64,000 nucleotides of DNA from Nelumbo lutea (Eukaryota; Streptophyta; Magnoliopsida; Proteales; Nelumbonaceae), in assembly GCA_022828595.1 (NCBI GenBank), contig JAKGHH010000002.1, forward strand, positions 84,040,076 through 84,104,075, given 5' to 3'. Of this stretch, positions 44,897-57,280 are shown one piece after another (position 1 is the stretch's first letter; each line of letters starts with the position of its first letter). The position numbers were made by a program, and so were the translations under genes. A model generated the notes under the pieces. It was given only the letters and a program-made list of their open reading frames with translations. It did not search any database and was not told the DNA's origin.

Positions 44897-47800
44897 TACC
44901 AAAAAGCATCGGCGAGATTAGCTATTTATAGTGGTGGTGAATTTCCTTGCTACTGGGTGATGGTGGTGCTTCCTCCCTTCAACATTCGAAAACCCCTCAT
45001 TCTCTTTTAGGAGACAAAGTGAAAGAAAACAAGGAAATTTAAAATGAAAAGGAAAAAAAAAAAGACAAAACAAATAGGTGGAAGAGAGTTGTGACAAGAG
45101 AGGTGACTCTTGAGAGTTTAAAGAGGGGAACGATTCAATTCTCAAGGTTTCCTCTATCTTTGGGGCACACCTCTCACCCCCTATTTACAGGCTCATGGTA
45201 AGGGTAGATTGGGTATTTTAAAAATGTTTAAGGGTAGGAGGATCCAAGAATTTGATACATATGGGCATTCTAGGTAAAGGGAAATTGAGGGTAGTTTATG
45301 TATTTTGAAATTTTTTGGGGAAAAAGTGTCAATAGTTGGTGAAAATATGGGTGTTTTGGGGAGAGAGAAAACAAAGGGTATTTTGGGTATTTTAAGGGTT
45401 CTTAGGGGGTTAAATAGCCCAAGTGATGTTAATTTAGGGGCATTTTGTGTAGGAAGAAGGGTGAGGGGTATTTTGAGGGGTTTTAGGGGTGAAATAGTCC
45501 AAAATGGTGTGAATTCAAGGGTATACTATGTAAAATGAAAAGTAAGTGTGTATTTTGGATATTTCAGGGGTTTGGGGGATATTCTTGCAGAAGTTGTAAG
45601 AAGGGAACTAAACCAAACTGTAAGTTTTAAATGTAATGTATACAATTATACAATACATAATATTATATTTACAATATTATAAATATATAACATTATGTAT
45701 AATATCTAAACAGAATGTATATAATTATAAATATATAATAAATTCTTTAATTTTATAATCAAATACTAAAACAAAAATTTTAACTTTTAACTTTTAACTT
45801 TACTAGGAGTGTTATTTGGGCTTTCTAATTGGATTAAACCTAAAAGAAGTATATAATGGCCTAAAGTTCCTAAATCATATTAGAAACTACACTAAACCGT
45901 AATAAAATAGTTTGATCTAATGCGGTATTTCATGCCATAGTGGCTTGAAGCATAAGACGAAGATGAGGAAACAATACTTTATTTGAGACCATATCTTAGT
46001 TTTACTTGACGGGGTACTAGTATTAGGTTCAGTATGTGACACTTAACTAGTTTTCTAATTTTATATTCATATAGATTATACACATCAAATAATATTTTTA
46101 TATCTTTGTTTGAATATTTTAATTATATAAATTAAGTATTATTTCTAAGCCGCTTGGTATGATCATATTATTTAATATTGCAACTAAGCAACATAAATGA
46201 TAAATATATTCCCAATGTTTTCTTTTTTATTTAATTTAATTTTTTATTCAAAAATATTTTCAAAATATTCTTCATTCGTACATTCGCAAAATACTGACTA
46301 ATCAAATATAAGTTGTTAATTAAAATAAAACGAAGTTTGATAACAAATAGCATAAAGAAATGTTTGTACAATCGTTATATATATTCATATATCCTAATTA
46401 GAATCAGTTATTATGTTATTTAATATTCTTTCATTATAAAAAATTATGTGGAATTCCATCTATGTTAGGCATCTAATGTAAGATTTTTAAAACTTTTTTT
46501 TTCATATTGATGACATAAATTTTTAAAATATTGTTTTCTTATACCTGAAAATCTAATATATAAAATACATTTTATAGTTTTTTGAACATGTTGTGAAATA
46601 ATTTATAAACCATCTATACAAAAATTTAAAATGTGATAAGCACATTTTATATAAAATAGTTTTCCTTCTAAAATATGTTTTGATTGAGATTTTAAAATAC
46701 TCGTCGCCATATCATTGTTACTATAACTATTAAAAATAATTAAAATATATATCTTCTATATCATATTTACACATAGTATTTAAAATTCTAGATGCAATAG
46801 TTGGGCTAGTATGTGGTCATTCTAAACTTGTAAAACTTAAAAATTCTTTTATGTAAAACTATGTTTCAATAATAAAATGATCAGTTATACAAATTAGATA
46901 TTAAAGTAAGTGCAGTTTTAAAAGAAATAATTGTCAAAGTAGAAATTAAATTTTGTTTATATATTTAAAAATTTTTTATAGCATGTAATCTGATTGTATT
47001 CATACAAACTTTTGTAAATGTAGGATAAGTTGATGGTTATATAGAATTTTCAAATCTTGTGTCTTCAACAAACATAAATGATTATTCATCATGTACTGTG
47101 TACCTAGTTGATGCTTGCCTCATATTCTCGTGAGAATAATGATAAATAAAAAAAAATGATATAGACCCAAAACCAATTTGAGTTGGGGTTGGTTCATTTT
47201 GAACTTGTTGAATATGTTTTAGCACATTATCTTCTTATATGGCTAATGTCACTACTACTTTGATAACTAAAATAACTTTTACATTCAATGCATGTCCCTC
47301 TTAATATCTTTCTTGATAGTTATTTTGAGTGTAAAATATTGTCAGCAATTGTTGAGTTTTTCTTTGATGCCTTAAAACATGAACCACTAGGGCCAGCACC
47401 AACTTCATATTGGTTTTATTCAATAGTGCTAGCACCAATTCTAAAATCGGTGCCATTATACTTTGATGGTTTGAGAATATATCATTAAAGCTTGTAAAGT
47501 CAAAGTGAAAGAGGTATGAGAGGAACTAACCATTTTAATAAATATTAAAATCTAATATTTATGAAAAATCTAACTAACTTGCTAATTGTACTTCAAAGTG
47601 TCTTTGGTCCACTAAGGGTTAAAAATAATTTAATTAATCAAAATGTTTCCTAAATTAGTTATTTATAATTATTGGAAGGGGTATTTTGGTCATTTGCAAA
47701 ATGGATTTATTATTAGGGCATTTAAGTCATTATGGGCACCCCATTCAGCAAATACACAAATACCCTCATAAAGTAACCATTCATAGCTATTAGGGGGTAC

Positions 47801-47979
47801 TTTTGGCATTTACCCCCCTAAAAAAACTATATAATTGTTGGCAACGATTATCGAGTTGCAAGCCGTGAACCCTCAACTCAGTCTCGCATGAGGGTTTGTT
47901 ATATCATAAAAAATGTTGTATAACCTCGTTTTGTGTATATTTAGGCTTAGGCTTCTTAAGTTCTCAATCCAAGCTCAAC
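44897..47979. other. Intergenic, AT-rich, no gene supported
   Basis: 45180-45560 has GGGTATTTTGGG words repeated irregularly. 45600-47240 is strongly AT-rich. Frames such as 45305-45538 and 47288-47488 show no recognisable family. Confidence 0.5.
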
Positions 47980-48371
47980 TCAAGTATAAGTTAGGCCTGA
48001 ATTTCTTTTGCCCAAGACCAGATCAAATCTTGAAAGCTCAAACATAACATGTACAAAAGCTCTTGTTGGGCCCGCCCGATTTGCATCTTTACCTCCTTTA
48101 GAGTTTAGCTTCAGTCCAGGCAGTTTCTGCGACAGCACCAGTCGCACAAAAGGAGGACATGCCACACGCCACGCGGCCTCCACCTTGTGTAAAATATTTG
48201 AAGCAGGCGAGAGAATTTAACGAGTTTAATGTCGTTAGCTTGCTTTTTCCAGTTCAATCATCTCCTCTTCTCTCCTCTCCTTTCGCTCCAGTGTCTTCTC
48301 TTCTTCCTCTCTCTCTCTCCCCCATCCACCCGTGATGACAAACAACCATCACTGGCGGTGGGGACTCTCTA

Positions 48372-48546
48372 TATCAGGAAGCAGGCCCCACTCATCCTTT
48401 GCCAGATCGTAAGACATTGACATCATGCCCACCAGCTACAAAAACCTTCCTATCAGAATCCAACGTGCAGACGAAGAACAATCAAGACCCCCCGGCATGT
48501 CAGCCCCACGGTGCCATATGCTGGACATGAAATTGAAAACGAACAC
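48372..48546 (-). pseudogene. F-box/kelch-repeat protein fragment
   Basis: Three frames together read VFVFNFMSSIWHRGADMPGG, FFVCTLDSDRKVFVAGGHD with NVLRS, and MSYDLAKDEWGLLPDI. This matches the kelch-repeat middle of plant F-box/kelch proteins of the SKIP20 / KMD group (W.RG.DMPG..., CA.D..R.VFVAGGHD...NAL.S, AYD.A.DEW..LPDM). Two frameshifts and flanking stops make it inactive. It abuts a receptor-kinase fragment on the same strand, with no room for a normal gene between them. Confidence 0.82.
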
Positions 48547-48551
48547 CGCCT

Positions 48552-49120
48552 TAGACTGCTTCTTGTTGAGACTTTGGATTCCCACGTTTGATTGCAATGG
48601 TAGTGCTGGCGACTCCATTGGCATTGTCAATGATGTAGCCTCTATAGACGCTGTTGAAGCCATCGACGCCGATCAACCGTGTCTCGTTGAAGTTATCTGT
48701 AGCTACCTTTATCTCAGCTCACGAGAAGTGGCAACATCCGATATCAGATGGAAGAGGTAGAGTGTTTGCAATATAAAATGGGCTTCGTTGACCAACTGAA
48801 GGAATAGAAATTTGCTCACCTCTTACATAAAGATCATCAGGCATGGAAAGAATCTTAATTCCATTCACAAAATCGTACGTCTCAAAGGTATTAGGAGTTG
48901 GCGTGAATATGATTTCTAATAAGCTCAGGTTCTCTATGTTGATAGAGAATTCTTTGACCAAGGAAGTTGTTTTGAGAGCCTTCGTTATAAGGCAGGCACT
49001 GAAATTACTTAGTAGAGTGTAAGGACCAACGGAGACGTTAAAGAAAGCTTTAGTTTTGTCGATACCAGAATAGGAAACTGGATAGAAGTAGAATCGAATA
49101 AATTTGGGACCGACTATCAT
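48552..49120 (-). pseudogene. CrRLK1L (malectin-like) receptor kinase fragment, internally deleted
   Basis: The first part, GPKFIRFYFYPVSYSGIDKT, KAFFNVSVGPYTLLSNFSAC, VKEFSINIENLSLLEIIFTP, FVNGIKILSMPD and QRSPFYIANTLPL, is the first malectin-like module of FERONIA-type receptor kinases. It then jumps directly to LPSDIGCCHFS-stop-AEIKVATDNFNE, then LIGVDGFNSVYRGYI and TIAIKRGNPKSQQEA, the start of the kinase domain (glycine loop degraded, IKR lysine kept). The second malectin module and membrane segment are missing. No signal peptide sequence precedes it. It is a rearranged gene fragment. Confidence 0.85.
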
Positions 49121-49129
49121 CCCATGTTA

Positions 49130-52100
49130 TTATGTTCTTACAATCAAGCCCCACTCCGTCTTCTCTTTCAAATATTTGTTTGGGTTTTTCAACAATCAAG
49201 CTATACGGGGGATTCGTTTTGTAACAGGTCAGCTGATGTGACTTATAGACAATATTTTCATTGTTATTTTGGACGTCAAAACAGGGGATCCGCCCTTCTT
49301 TTGGATGTCAAAATAGTTTGGTTTTGAAGTAAAAATTGTAGATTCGATTTATGTTCTATAATAGGTTTAACTGAGGTGGGTTACAGTCTAATAGATAGAA
49401 TTTTCATTGTTGGATGTTAAAACAAGGCTCCGCCCTTGTTCTATTTCTCTCTATATAAATTTATTTAATTTAATTTGGTTTTGTAGGTAAACTATCCTAG
49501 AATGGTTCTCTGAAATTCATGATGTATATTTGTGTGGGGCGACTCCTACCTTGGAGCCTCCCTCCATCAGAGATAATGCCATCATTGCCTTGCTTGAAGT
49601 AGAAATGAAAGAAAATGATATAACACTGGGATCTACTTAATATTTGCTTCTTTTAATGGCCTTGGGGTTTCAGGTATTCATTAGAAAGATGTAGGCCAAC
49701 TTATCAAGATTGCCACGGAAAAAGGATGAGTAGCAAGGCTTGAATCAAATCTTGAACTATAAATATTAAATAAGATTGATTGCTATCATTGGATTTGTCC
49801 TCTATCAAGGGTGTTATTAATTAGAACCTAACTTTGTAGGTCAGCATTCTCACTGTAATGGTGTTTTGGAAATTTGCATACTTAAAATGCAACTTTTCCA
49901 TCAACACAACTCATAGCCTCAAACTCCATAAAATGGGATACCTCTTCTAATTTTAACAAGTCAATAAATACGTAGTTTAAATTCTGTGTATGTAGTCGGT
50001 GGGCATAAGCCTCTTTGGATCTGAGCGGCATTGGAAAATGGTAGGACACAAGGATTTACTTAAGATTTGCTTCTTTTAGCATTTCTTTATTTGTTTATAT
50101 TTTGAATTATCTTCCTTCTTTCCTCCCCCTCTTTCTATGCTTCCTTAGTGGGATCTTTACTGACATGCAAAATATGAGGCCTTTAGTTCTTTACTGACAT
50201 TCAATGTTTTATACAATAAGATCTTTCCTTCTTTCCTCCCTCTCTCTTCAGTTTCGTAAATTTTATGATATGGCCAGATTATGTCTCTAATGTAGCTTTA
50301 TTATTATTCTTTTATACATAAGGAAATTGCAGAAATTCAACAGTTATTTTTTATCTAATGAATTAATTTAGATTGTGTTGAAACAAGAAGTTATGGCATA
50401 AAAGAAAATGAAAGCAGTAGATCTTGAATTAAAAAAGCTTTTCAGGCTGAGAGATGATCAATTTGGGTTTCTGGTTCAGCAACCTGGGTATTTCTCAAAA
50501 TTTCTTATAATCTACAATATTTTCGTCAATTAATTAATAACAATGAATAAAAGATGATGATCTGAATATAAAACTTCAAACCCTTTTAGTCTAATCTCTG
50601 TTTTCAAGTTTAACATATTGTTAAGTTGTTAACATGTAATTGACAATTTAACCATTAACCATCCAAATTTTGAAGAAAAACACTTTATTTAGCAGTAATT
50701 ACAAAGATTAGAGCCATAGTGATAATGGGCATAATTGTAATGAATTTTATTAAATAATAAAATGGCATCCATCTCTTGCTTTTTCAGCATCTCTTCATAC
50801 ACCCCCTTTCTCTTTCTCCCACCAAACCGAGTGAACACACTGAGAAAGAGAAGGAAAGTAAAGCAAGGAGATAAGAGAGAGAAAAAAACAGTAGAGCACA
50901 CTCACCACCACACAACACAACCCAAATAATTATTTATAAATAAATTATAAATGGGTAACCTCCCAAGTATGCTTTCACATCTCTCTTCTCTTCTTTAACC
51001 TATATGCTTGTCGTTGTAATTGGGTTTTAATTTCTTTGAATTTTTAAATGCTTTGGGGTTTAATATTATTCTTTTTAATATCTCTACTAATTAATTAGCT
51101 ATTTTCATTAATTAGTTATTTTAATATTTATTATTGCCTTTAAAATTAACAAAAATGCAAAAAATAAATTAATTTTAACACTAATATTTTTTAAATTGTT
51201 AAAAATGAAATTTTCAATAAATTTAGAAAATAATTTTGGGATACTTATTAAAAATATTTAGTGATATCAAATTATTTAAATATTCTAAGAAATAATTAAA
51301 AATAAATTTGAGATAGTTATTAAATAATATTCAATTTATTGATATTTTCATTAATTAGTTATTTTAATATTTATTATTTATTTTAATGCTTCCATTAATT
51401 ATTTATTAATTTTAAAGTTACTGAAAATGAAAAAAAACTAAAATCATTTTCCACAAAATATTTGTGAAATAGTTCTAGTAATATTGAAAATTGATATTTT
51501 TCAGAATGTTAAAAATTGATTTCAATAATTTTTGATAATTTTTAGAAATTTATTAAAACCGTTAAGTTCAACAATGTTTGAGAATAATTTTTAGATGCTT
51601 ATTAATGTTTCAGTAATTATTGAAAATTTTCAATAAATTTCTGTGGAAATTAATTTTAGTAAAAATAATTACATATAATATTTGAAAATAATTTAATATA
51701 TTTTTGAAACTTAGTTATTGATTTTTAGTCATTTGATTTACGTATTTTATGAAATGATCAATCAATACTTGTCAAGGATTAATTAATTATTCGGATAAAA
51801 AATTACTAAAAAATTAATAATTAAAATTTATTGAAAAATTACGGATTGTGGTTCATTTATGTATTTAGTGATATCAATTGATTATGGTGCTTGAATTGTG
51901 GTGAATTATCTCTTGATTTTGAATTATTTGGATCACTAAATGGTGATATCCAAATTATTTGCTAATTTGGATCACTAAAATTGCAATAAATTAAACTATA
52001 ATTAACAGTAATTATAATTTAAGCTATAAATAGTAGAAAATTACATTTAATTAGTTTTAGTCAATAAGTTAACAGTACTTATGAAATATGATAATTTTCA

Positions 52101-52519
52101 GAAAATACTATATTTTAAATAAATATAGTAATTTAATAATTACAATATTTTAATAGCAAACAATATTTTAATAATTAATAATAAAAAGTAACAAATTGTT
52201 TATAACTTAACCTTACCCGAATAGATCTATAAATTTACAAGCTCAAGCAACTATTTTCTTTTGAGTTGGGTCTAGGTGAGATAAGCACCATGCCCACACA
52301 TTATCAAGGATAATCTGATTTGAAGTCTAAACAACCCCTAATAAGCTCAACTTGGAAATTATACACATATATGGTAAATATTATTATATAATATTTAAAT
52401 AACAATTTTTATATTAATATATAGAGAAATATATATTTTTGTATACTATACTATAATTAAATAAAAGTTTTATTGTAAAAAATCATCGTTTTATAATTAA
52501 TACGGGCATTTTTATCAAT
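49130..52519. other. Intergenic, no gene supported
   Basis: 49225-49440 holds two diverged copies, 140 bp apart, of a stretch ending in TCCGCCCTT. 50690-50960 is CT/GA-rich and could be a leader, but no gene follows. 51000-52400 is strongly AT-rich. Confidence 0.45.
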
Positions 52520-52765
52520 AGAAAATGTGCAAGCCCAAGTTTGAGCCCGGCCCGACCATCGGGACTAGATCTTGAGCCTGAGCTCTACCCTTATATTAAA
52601 GCTCAAAGCTCGAGCCCGAGCCCGAAGTTGGATCTGTACACAAAATGTCTTATTTTCAATATACTTTTTTAAACTAATACTATATTAATTTAGTAATAAT
52701 TTAATAAATTAATAAAGTAATTTGTATTTCACAATAGTAAACTAATATTTATTAATAATTTAGGA

Positions 52766-52819
<54 letters not shown>

Positions 52820-52975
52820 AGTGCTTTTTTATATATGTAATAGTATCGGGCTGGGCTTATTTGAGAAAGCTCGGGCTCGAGCCCACGAGCTTGAAATTTT
52901 GTCAAAGCCTGAAAAATAACGGGTCAGGTCGGGCTGGGCCGTTAGGGTACCCGACCCATGAATAGGTCTAATTGT
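52520..52975. mobile_element. Diverged hAT-like MITE related to 35325-35792
   Basis: Contains GAGCCCGGCCCGACCATCGG and CTCGAGCCCGAGCCCGAAG, and ends GGTACCCGACCCATGAATAG plus GTCTAA, matching the right end of the 35.3-kb element. The left terminus was not recognised. An AC microsatellite (52768-52805) followed by TA repeats (to 52819) sits inside. Confidence 0.55.
52768..52819. repeat. (AC)n-(AT)n microsatellite
   Basis: About 19 AC units followed by about 8 AT units. Confidence 0.95.
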
Positions 52976-53430
52976 ATATATAAACAATTGTATACATTAA
53001 AAATCATATTAAATAAAAATTTAAACATCTTTTTCATTTTTTTTAAAATGGACCCCTCATATATAATTGTTAGAGTAAACACTTCGTTGTCATTCCTATA
53101 TAATTGTTAATTATTAGTGAAATGAATAAAAATGTTAGCTTTTATAATTATTTTTATTTATAATTATTTAAAGTTAATCAAAATTTAATTTAAAAATAAT
53201 AACAATTATTAAAATTACTATAAATCATTAATAGAACTAAATTTATTAAAAAGTATTTGTTCATATTAAATTAAAAATAATTATTTTCTATAAATCAACA
53301 TTAAATACAATTATTAAAATTTTAGATATTAACAATAGCTTTAAATACTTTTAGTTAATTCGCATCAAATTTTAATTATTAATATAATATTAATTAATAA
53401 TATATAAATTTATTAAATCTTTTAGATTTT

Positions 53431-53458
53431 TTCGTGCGATGCACGAATTTCCGCTAAT
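53431..53458 (+). mobile_element. Helitron-like 3' terminus
   Basis: TTCGTGCGATGCACGAA forms a perfect 7-bp stem with a 3-base loop. Six bases later comes CTAA followed by T, the hairpin-CTRR-T structure of Helitron 3' ends. The GTGC..GCAC stem is common in plant Helitrons. The 5' end (TC after A) could not be placed in the AT-rich DNA to the left. Confidence 0.5.
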
Positions 53459-53507
53459 TCAACAATAAAAAACATGAGACCGAATCAACCCCCACAATAT
53501 CCAATTA

Positions 53508-53600
53508 CATCCCTGCCGTGTATTAGGAACATCTCGCGATGATAATAGTCAGGATGATGATGTCATTATCGAGATATGTTACCAATACACGGCTGGAATG
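53508..53600. repeat. Inverted repeat (hairpin) upstream of GYRA
   Basis: The left arm (to ~53551) contains GCCGTGTATTAGGAACAT and CTCGCGATGATAATAG. The right arm (53561-53600) is its complement: CATTATCGAGATATGTTACC, then AATACACGGC. About 40-bp arms with a ~10-base loop and a few mismatches. 350 bp upstream of the gyrase start, so in or near the promoter. Could be a tiny foldback element. Confidence 0.85.
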
Positions 53601-53931
53601 TGCTGTGTGTGATTCATTACCCCACCCATTACTATTCAACCATAAAAATCCCACCTAAACGTTCGAGCCGATAATCCGCTACCCGGTGATAAAAAGATTC
53701 GGCATCCGGGTCGGTTTTAAAATTGTTCATAATCGAGCGGGAAGGAAAGAAATATCACAGTGGACAGTGGAGCTTCGCGCGCACTATCTGTCAAGGGTTT
53801 TAGCGTTTTTAGGGTTTTACTGTCTTTCATTCTTATCAAGACGCCATAACGATAAACCCGTGGACACACATCTGTTCCTCATTTCGCTTGCATGCGAGGC
53901 GATTAGCCCTCGATGTCGACCAAAGGTCTAA

Positions 53932-54387
<456 letters not shown>

Positions 54388-54619
54388 TAAGATTCTATTG
54401 AGATAATGTTAACCATTGATTTTGATTTTTGTGGAGCGAAAGGTGTTGGCATCAGAAGAAGCTGATATCTGTCTGCTCAGCTAATGAACACAATTCGGCA
54501 TTTTTGGTTGTTCTATTAAGAACTTTTGCCTTCTTCTAGCGAGGCCTTTTGGAATCTGCTTTGAGAAATTGTTCATCTTGCAGTTTCTGCATGAAATTTG
54601 ATTTGAATTGGGGTAATTT

Positions 54620-54680
54620 TGGTTTTTTTTTTTGAGAAGTAGTAATTTTATTTTTTTTTTCAAAAAAGAAAAAGAAAAAG
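54620..54680 (-). mobile_element. LINE/SINE-like 3' tail
   Basis: T run, then GAGAAGTAGTAATTTTATT, and a second T run. It is the same pattern as the LINE end at 58138 (TTTTTTTTGATAAGTGAG then TAATTTTATT). Only the tail remains. Confidence 0.5.
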
Positions 54681-55350
54681 GGAAGTGAATATATTTTTCA
54701 ATAGCATTCATATAATTTATCCAGTATAATGACGAAGTAAAGCCAAAATCAAGAGTTACCCATTCACGTGGTGTCAAGTTGCTTCCCCAGTCAACTCCTT
54801 ATGTTGTGAAAGATTGAGTTATTGGGCCTTAGTAAATCCTTTTTTATTAGTGTGTTTCTGACCGTGCATTTGCTTTTATTTAATTTGACCCTTCTGCATT
54901 CTTCCTACTGTGAATGCACTATCCATGTATGATAGCACCAAAGAACTCAGTATGTCTATTAACGCTTGATTGAAGATAAACTTTTGATTGATTATGAGGC
55001 TTAGCATGCTGACATGCACAAGATGCATGGACGATAAAGAAATATTTAATATGACATCGCCTTTTCAGAATGTGAAGGTTAATACTTGGGAATAAATAAC
55101 GGTAGTATGAGCATTTTTAATGGAGTTGAGACAGAAAGAGTGCGGGGCTATGGAAGCATGCCACCTGTGGTCCTGAAGTTATGGGGGATTTTTGATGGAA
55201 AGAAATTATTGATTTCTTAGGCAAAACAAATACATTTGGGATTGCTGATCCCAATGAGTCTTAATTCATTGCCTTGCTTTTGGGTCTTAAAACCTTGTTG
55301 CCCGGAATCATTAATGAAGGGGCATGGTTTAACTTCTTACAGATTTTTAC

Positions 55351-55671
55351 TTTTTTTTTTCTGGGAAGAATTGGCTGGGGGGAGGTAGTATTGAGCTTAC
55401 AGGGAGCTGCCAATAGTGTAGTTCAGGCCTAGAAAGCTTCACCAACATGTTCTCCTGAGTGAAGGCAGGATTTGATCCCAAGTCTTTGGGAAGTAGTTCT
55501 CAAGACAACCAAGCTGCTGGCTGGCACTTTTTTTCTGGGAAGAATTGGCTTGAGGGGTGGGGAAGAGGATTGAGCTTGCAGTGAGCTGCTAATAGTGGTA
55601 GTTCAGGCCTAAAAAGCCTCACCAACATGTGCTCCTGAGTGAAGGCAACCAAGTCTTTGGGAAGCAGTTAT
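55351..55671. repeat. 174-bp tandem duplication in the GYRA intron
   Basis: Both copies contain CTGGGAAGAATTGGCT, GAGCTTACAGGGAGCTGC / GAGCTTGCAGTGAGCTGC, TTCAGGCCTA and CTCCTGAGTGAAGGCA. The second copy is shorter. The family of the unit is not recognised. Confidence 0.8.
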
Positions 55672-56729
55672 TGAGTTTAACAGTTTGACTCCTAAGACTA
55701 TTATGAGTCTAACAGTTTGACTCCTAGGATTATTATGAGTTTAGAGTCTATAAATATGCTGGATGTTTTACACAAAGGCAATTAATTATGTTGAGTTTTC
55801 TTCAGCTTATGCTAGCTATGGTGAGTGATTCCCATGCCCTAGAGTGATTCTAGGCATCTTGTGAGTGATTCTAGGTATTTTCTCTTTTCTTTCTGTCCCT
55901 ATTTTCTCTCTTATTCCTTGAAGAAGCCATTATAGCCATTGACAACCATAAAACTTTGATCAAGAAGACCATTCAACATTCTCTAAGGCTCTGTTTGGTT
56001 TGTGGGTTGGGGATGAGAAAAAGGGAATATTCCAAAAATATTCCCTTTTTCTCATATTTGTTTTGAGGGAAAGAGGGGGATGGGATGAGAAAAGGTGGGA
56101 TGCGAGATCCCAAAATCTTGGATTCGGGGTCGCACCAAAACAGTGCGACCTCGATGTGAAAACTTGAGAAAACTCGAGTTTCCATCTCCCTCTTCCCTCC
56201 TCCCTCCCTCCTCTCGTAAGGCAGCAACGACGTCAGAGCACAGCCATGCCAGTGGGATCGTCATCGTCAGAGTTTGAAGAACACAACTATGCTGAAGGCA
56301 GCAACGAAAATGACGTCAACGTCGCCGATCGCGAGCATTCGAAAGTTCAGGTAATAACTTTTGGGAAGATCATTCGAGATGAAGAAGAAGAAGTTACAAT
56401 GGCAATCAATTTTGTTGATTGCGACCATTTGAAAGTTTAGGTAATAACGTTGGCGATCGCAACCATTCAATGTTGATGTTAACGTCGCCTCGAGGCCATA
56501 CAAGTTACAGTGGAAATTGGGAATAAACTGAGAGGTTGAAACGAGGAGTGGGAGAGGTGGGAGATGAAGGGGGTAGCCATCGCCTAACTCGCCTCTGTTC
56601 GTCTTGAACGAAGGAGGAAGGTGAATAGTGCCATTTCGGTCCCTTTTTACACTTTCCCATCCCATCCCACCCAAATTTTCCCACAAACCAAATGGAGCCC
56701 AAGGACTAGAGTGAGCTGGTCCTACATCA
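55672..56729 (+). repeat. 5' LTR of the small LTR element
   Basis: Starts TGAGTTTAACAGTTTGACTC and matches the 3' LTR through GAGTTTAGAGTCTATAAATA (TATA box), TTTTACACAAAGGCAA and GCTTATGCTAGCTATGGTGA. It ends CCTACATCA right before the primer binding site. A MITE occupies 55987-56699. Confidence 0.75.
55987..56699. mobile_element. PIF/Harbinger-like MITE inside the LTR
   Basis: Inverted ends GGCTCTGTTTGGTTTGTGGG and the complement of GGCTCCATTTGGTTTGTGGG. Flanks are TAA on the left and CAA on the right, consistent with an aged 3-bp duplication. 713 bp, unusually long, with an internal diverged duplication (GCGAGCATTCGAAAGTTCAG and GCGACCATTTGAAAGTTTAG, each followed by GTAATAAC). The 163-codon minus-strand frame has no recognisable family. 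Confidence 0.7.
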
Positions 56730-56730
56730 A

Positions 56731-56743
56731 TTGGTATTAGAGC
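56731..56743 (+). other. Primer binding site (initiator tRNA-Met type)
   Basis: TTGGTATTAGAGCT, one base after the LTR end, differs by one base from the TGGTATCAGAGC sequence complementary to plant initiator tRNA-Met. Confidence 0.75.
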
Positions 56744-56759
56744 TAATGGTTTATTCACT

Positions 56760-57270
56760 ATGTTCTCACAAAGTGACCGATTCTATAGGTCTAGGGTATC
56801 TTCTAAACAATCTTACAGGTCTAGAATCAATGGTGATTGGGTTTCTGAACCATATGAAGGGTCTTTGGTTGACTTATTTGAGAATATGGTGGAAGAAAAC
56901 AGATCTAAGAATGTTAACTACGGGAGTAGGGTTTTCAAACATGTTAGAGGGGAAAGGGAAATACCAGATTTCAAAGGAGATGATGATCCACAAGCATTCT
57001 TTGATTGGGTTGCTGAATTAGAAGAATATTTTGATTGGTATGATATGTCTGACAAACAAAGGATTACATTTGCACGCATGAAATTGACGGGTCATGCTAA
57101 AGTATGGTGGAGAACTCTTGAGCAACGACTAGAAAATAGCGGTGATAATACAATTAGTACATGAGCAGAGATGAAGAGTTGTTTGCATGAAAAGTACATC
57201 CCACTAGACTTCCATGATGATTTATATATGGAGTTGACTAATTTTGAGCAAAAGAAGAAGCAACAGGTTA
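56760..57270 (+). CDS. gag-like protein of the small LTR element, broken
   Basis: The frame from 56760 reads ...REIPDFKGDDDPQAFFDWVA, ELEEYFDWYDMSDKQRITFA, RMKLTGHAKVWWRTLEQRLE, then a stop at 57164, after which the same frame continues as EMKSCLHEKYIPLDFHDDLY. This is the Gypsy capsid pattern (P.F.G..DP..F.DWL...E..F......KV..A...L...A..WW, then W..MK..L...F.P). A single in-frame stop and a later shift break it. No zinc knuckle was seen. Confidence 0.72.
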
Positions 57271-57280
57271 CAATAAAGAA

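Noticed and set aside
49480..49640. Exon-like stretch (TILEWFSEIHDVYLCGATP...) after a possible acceptor
   Set aside because: Open for about 50 codons, but I recognise no family and no neighbouring exon was found.
50690..50960. Possible gene start (CT-rich leader, ATGGGTAACCTCC then GTATGC)
   Set aside because: Only a five-codon start before a putative donor, and no downstream exon in the AT-rich DNA that follows.
56267..56758. 163-codon minus-strand frame
   Set aside because: Lies across a MITE and the LTR edge and matches no family I know. Openness is likely due to composition.
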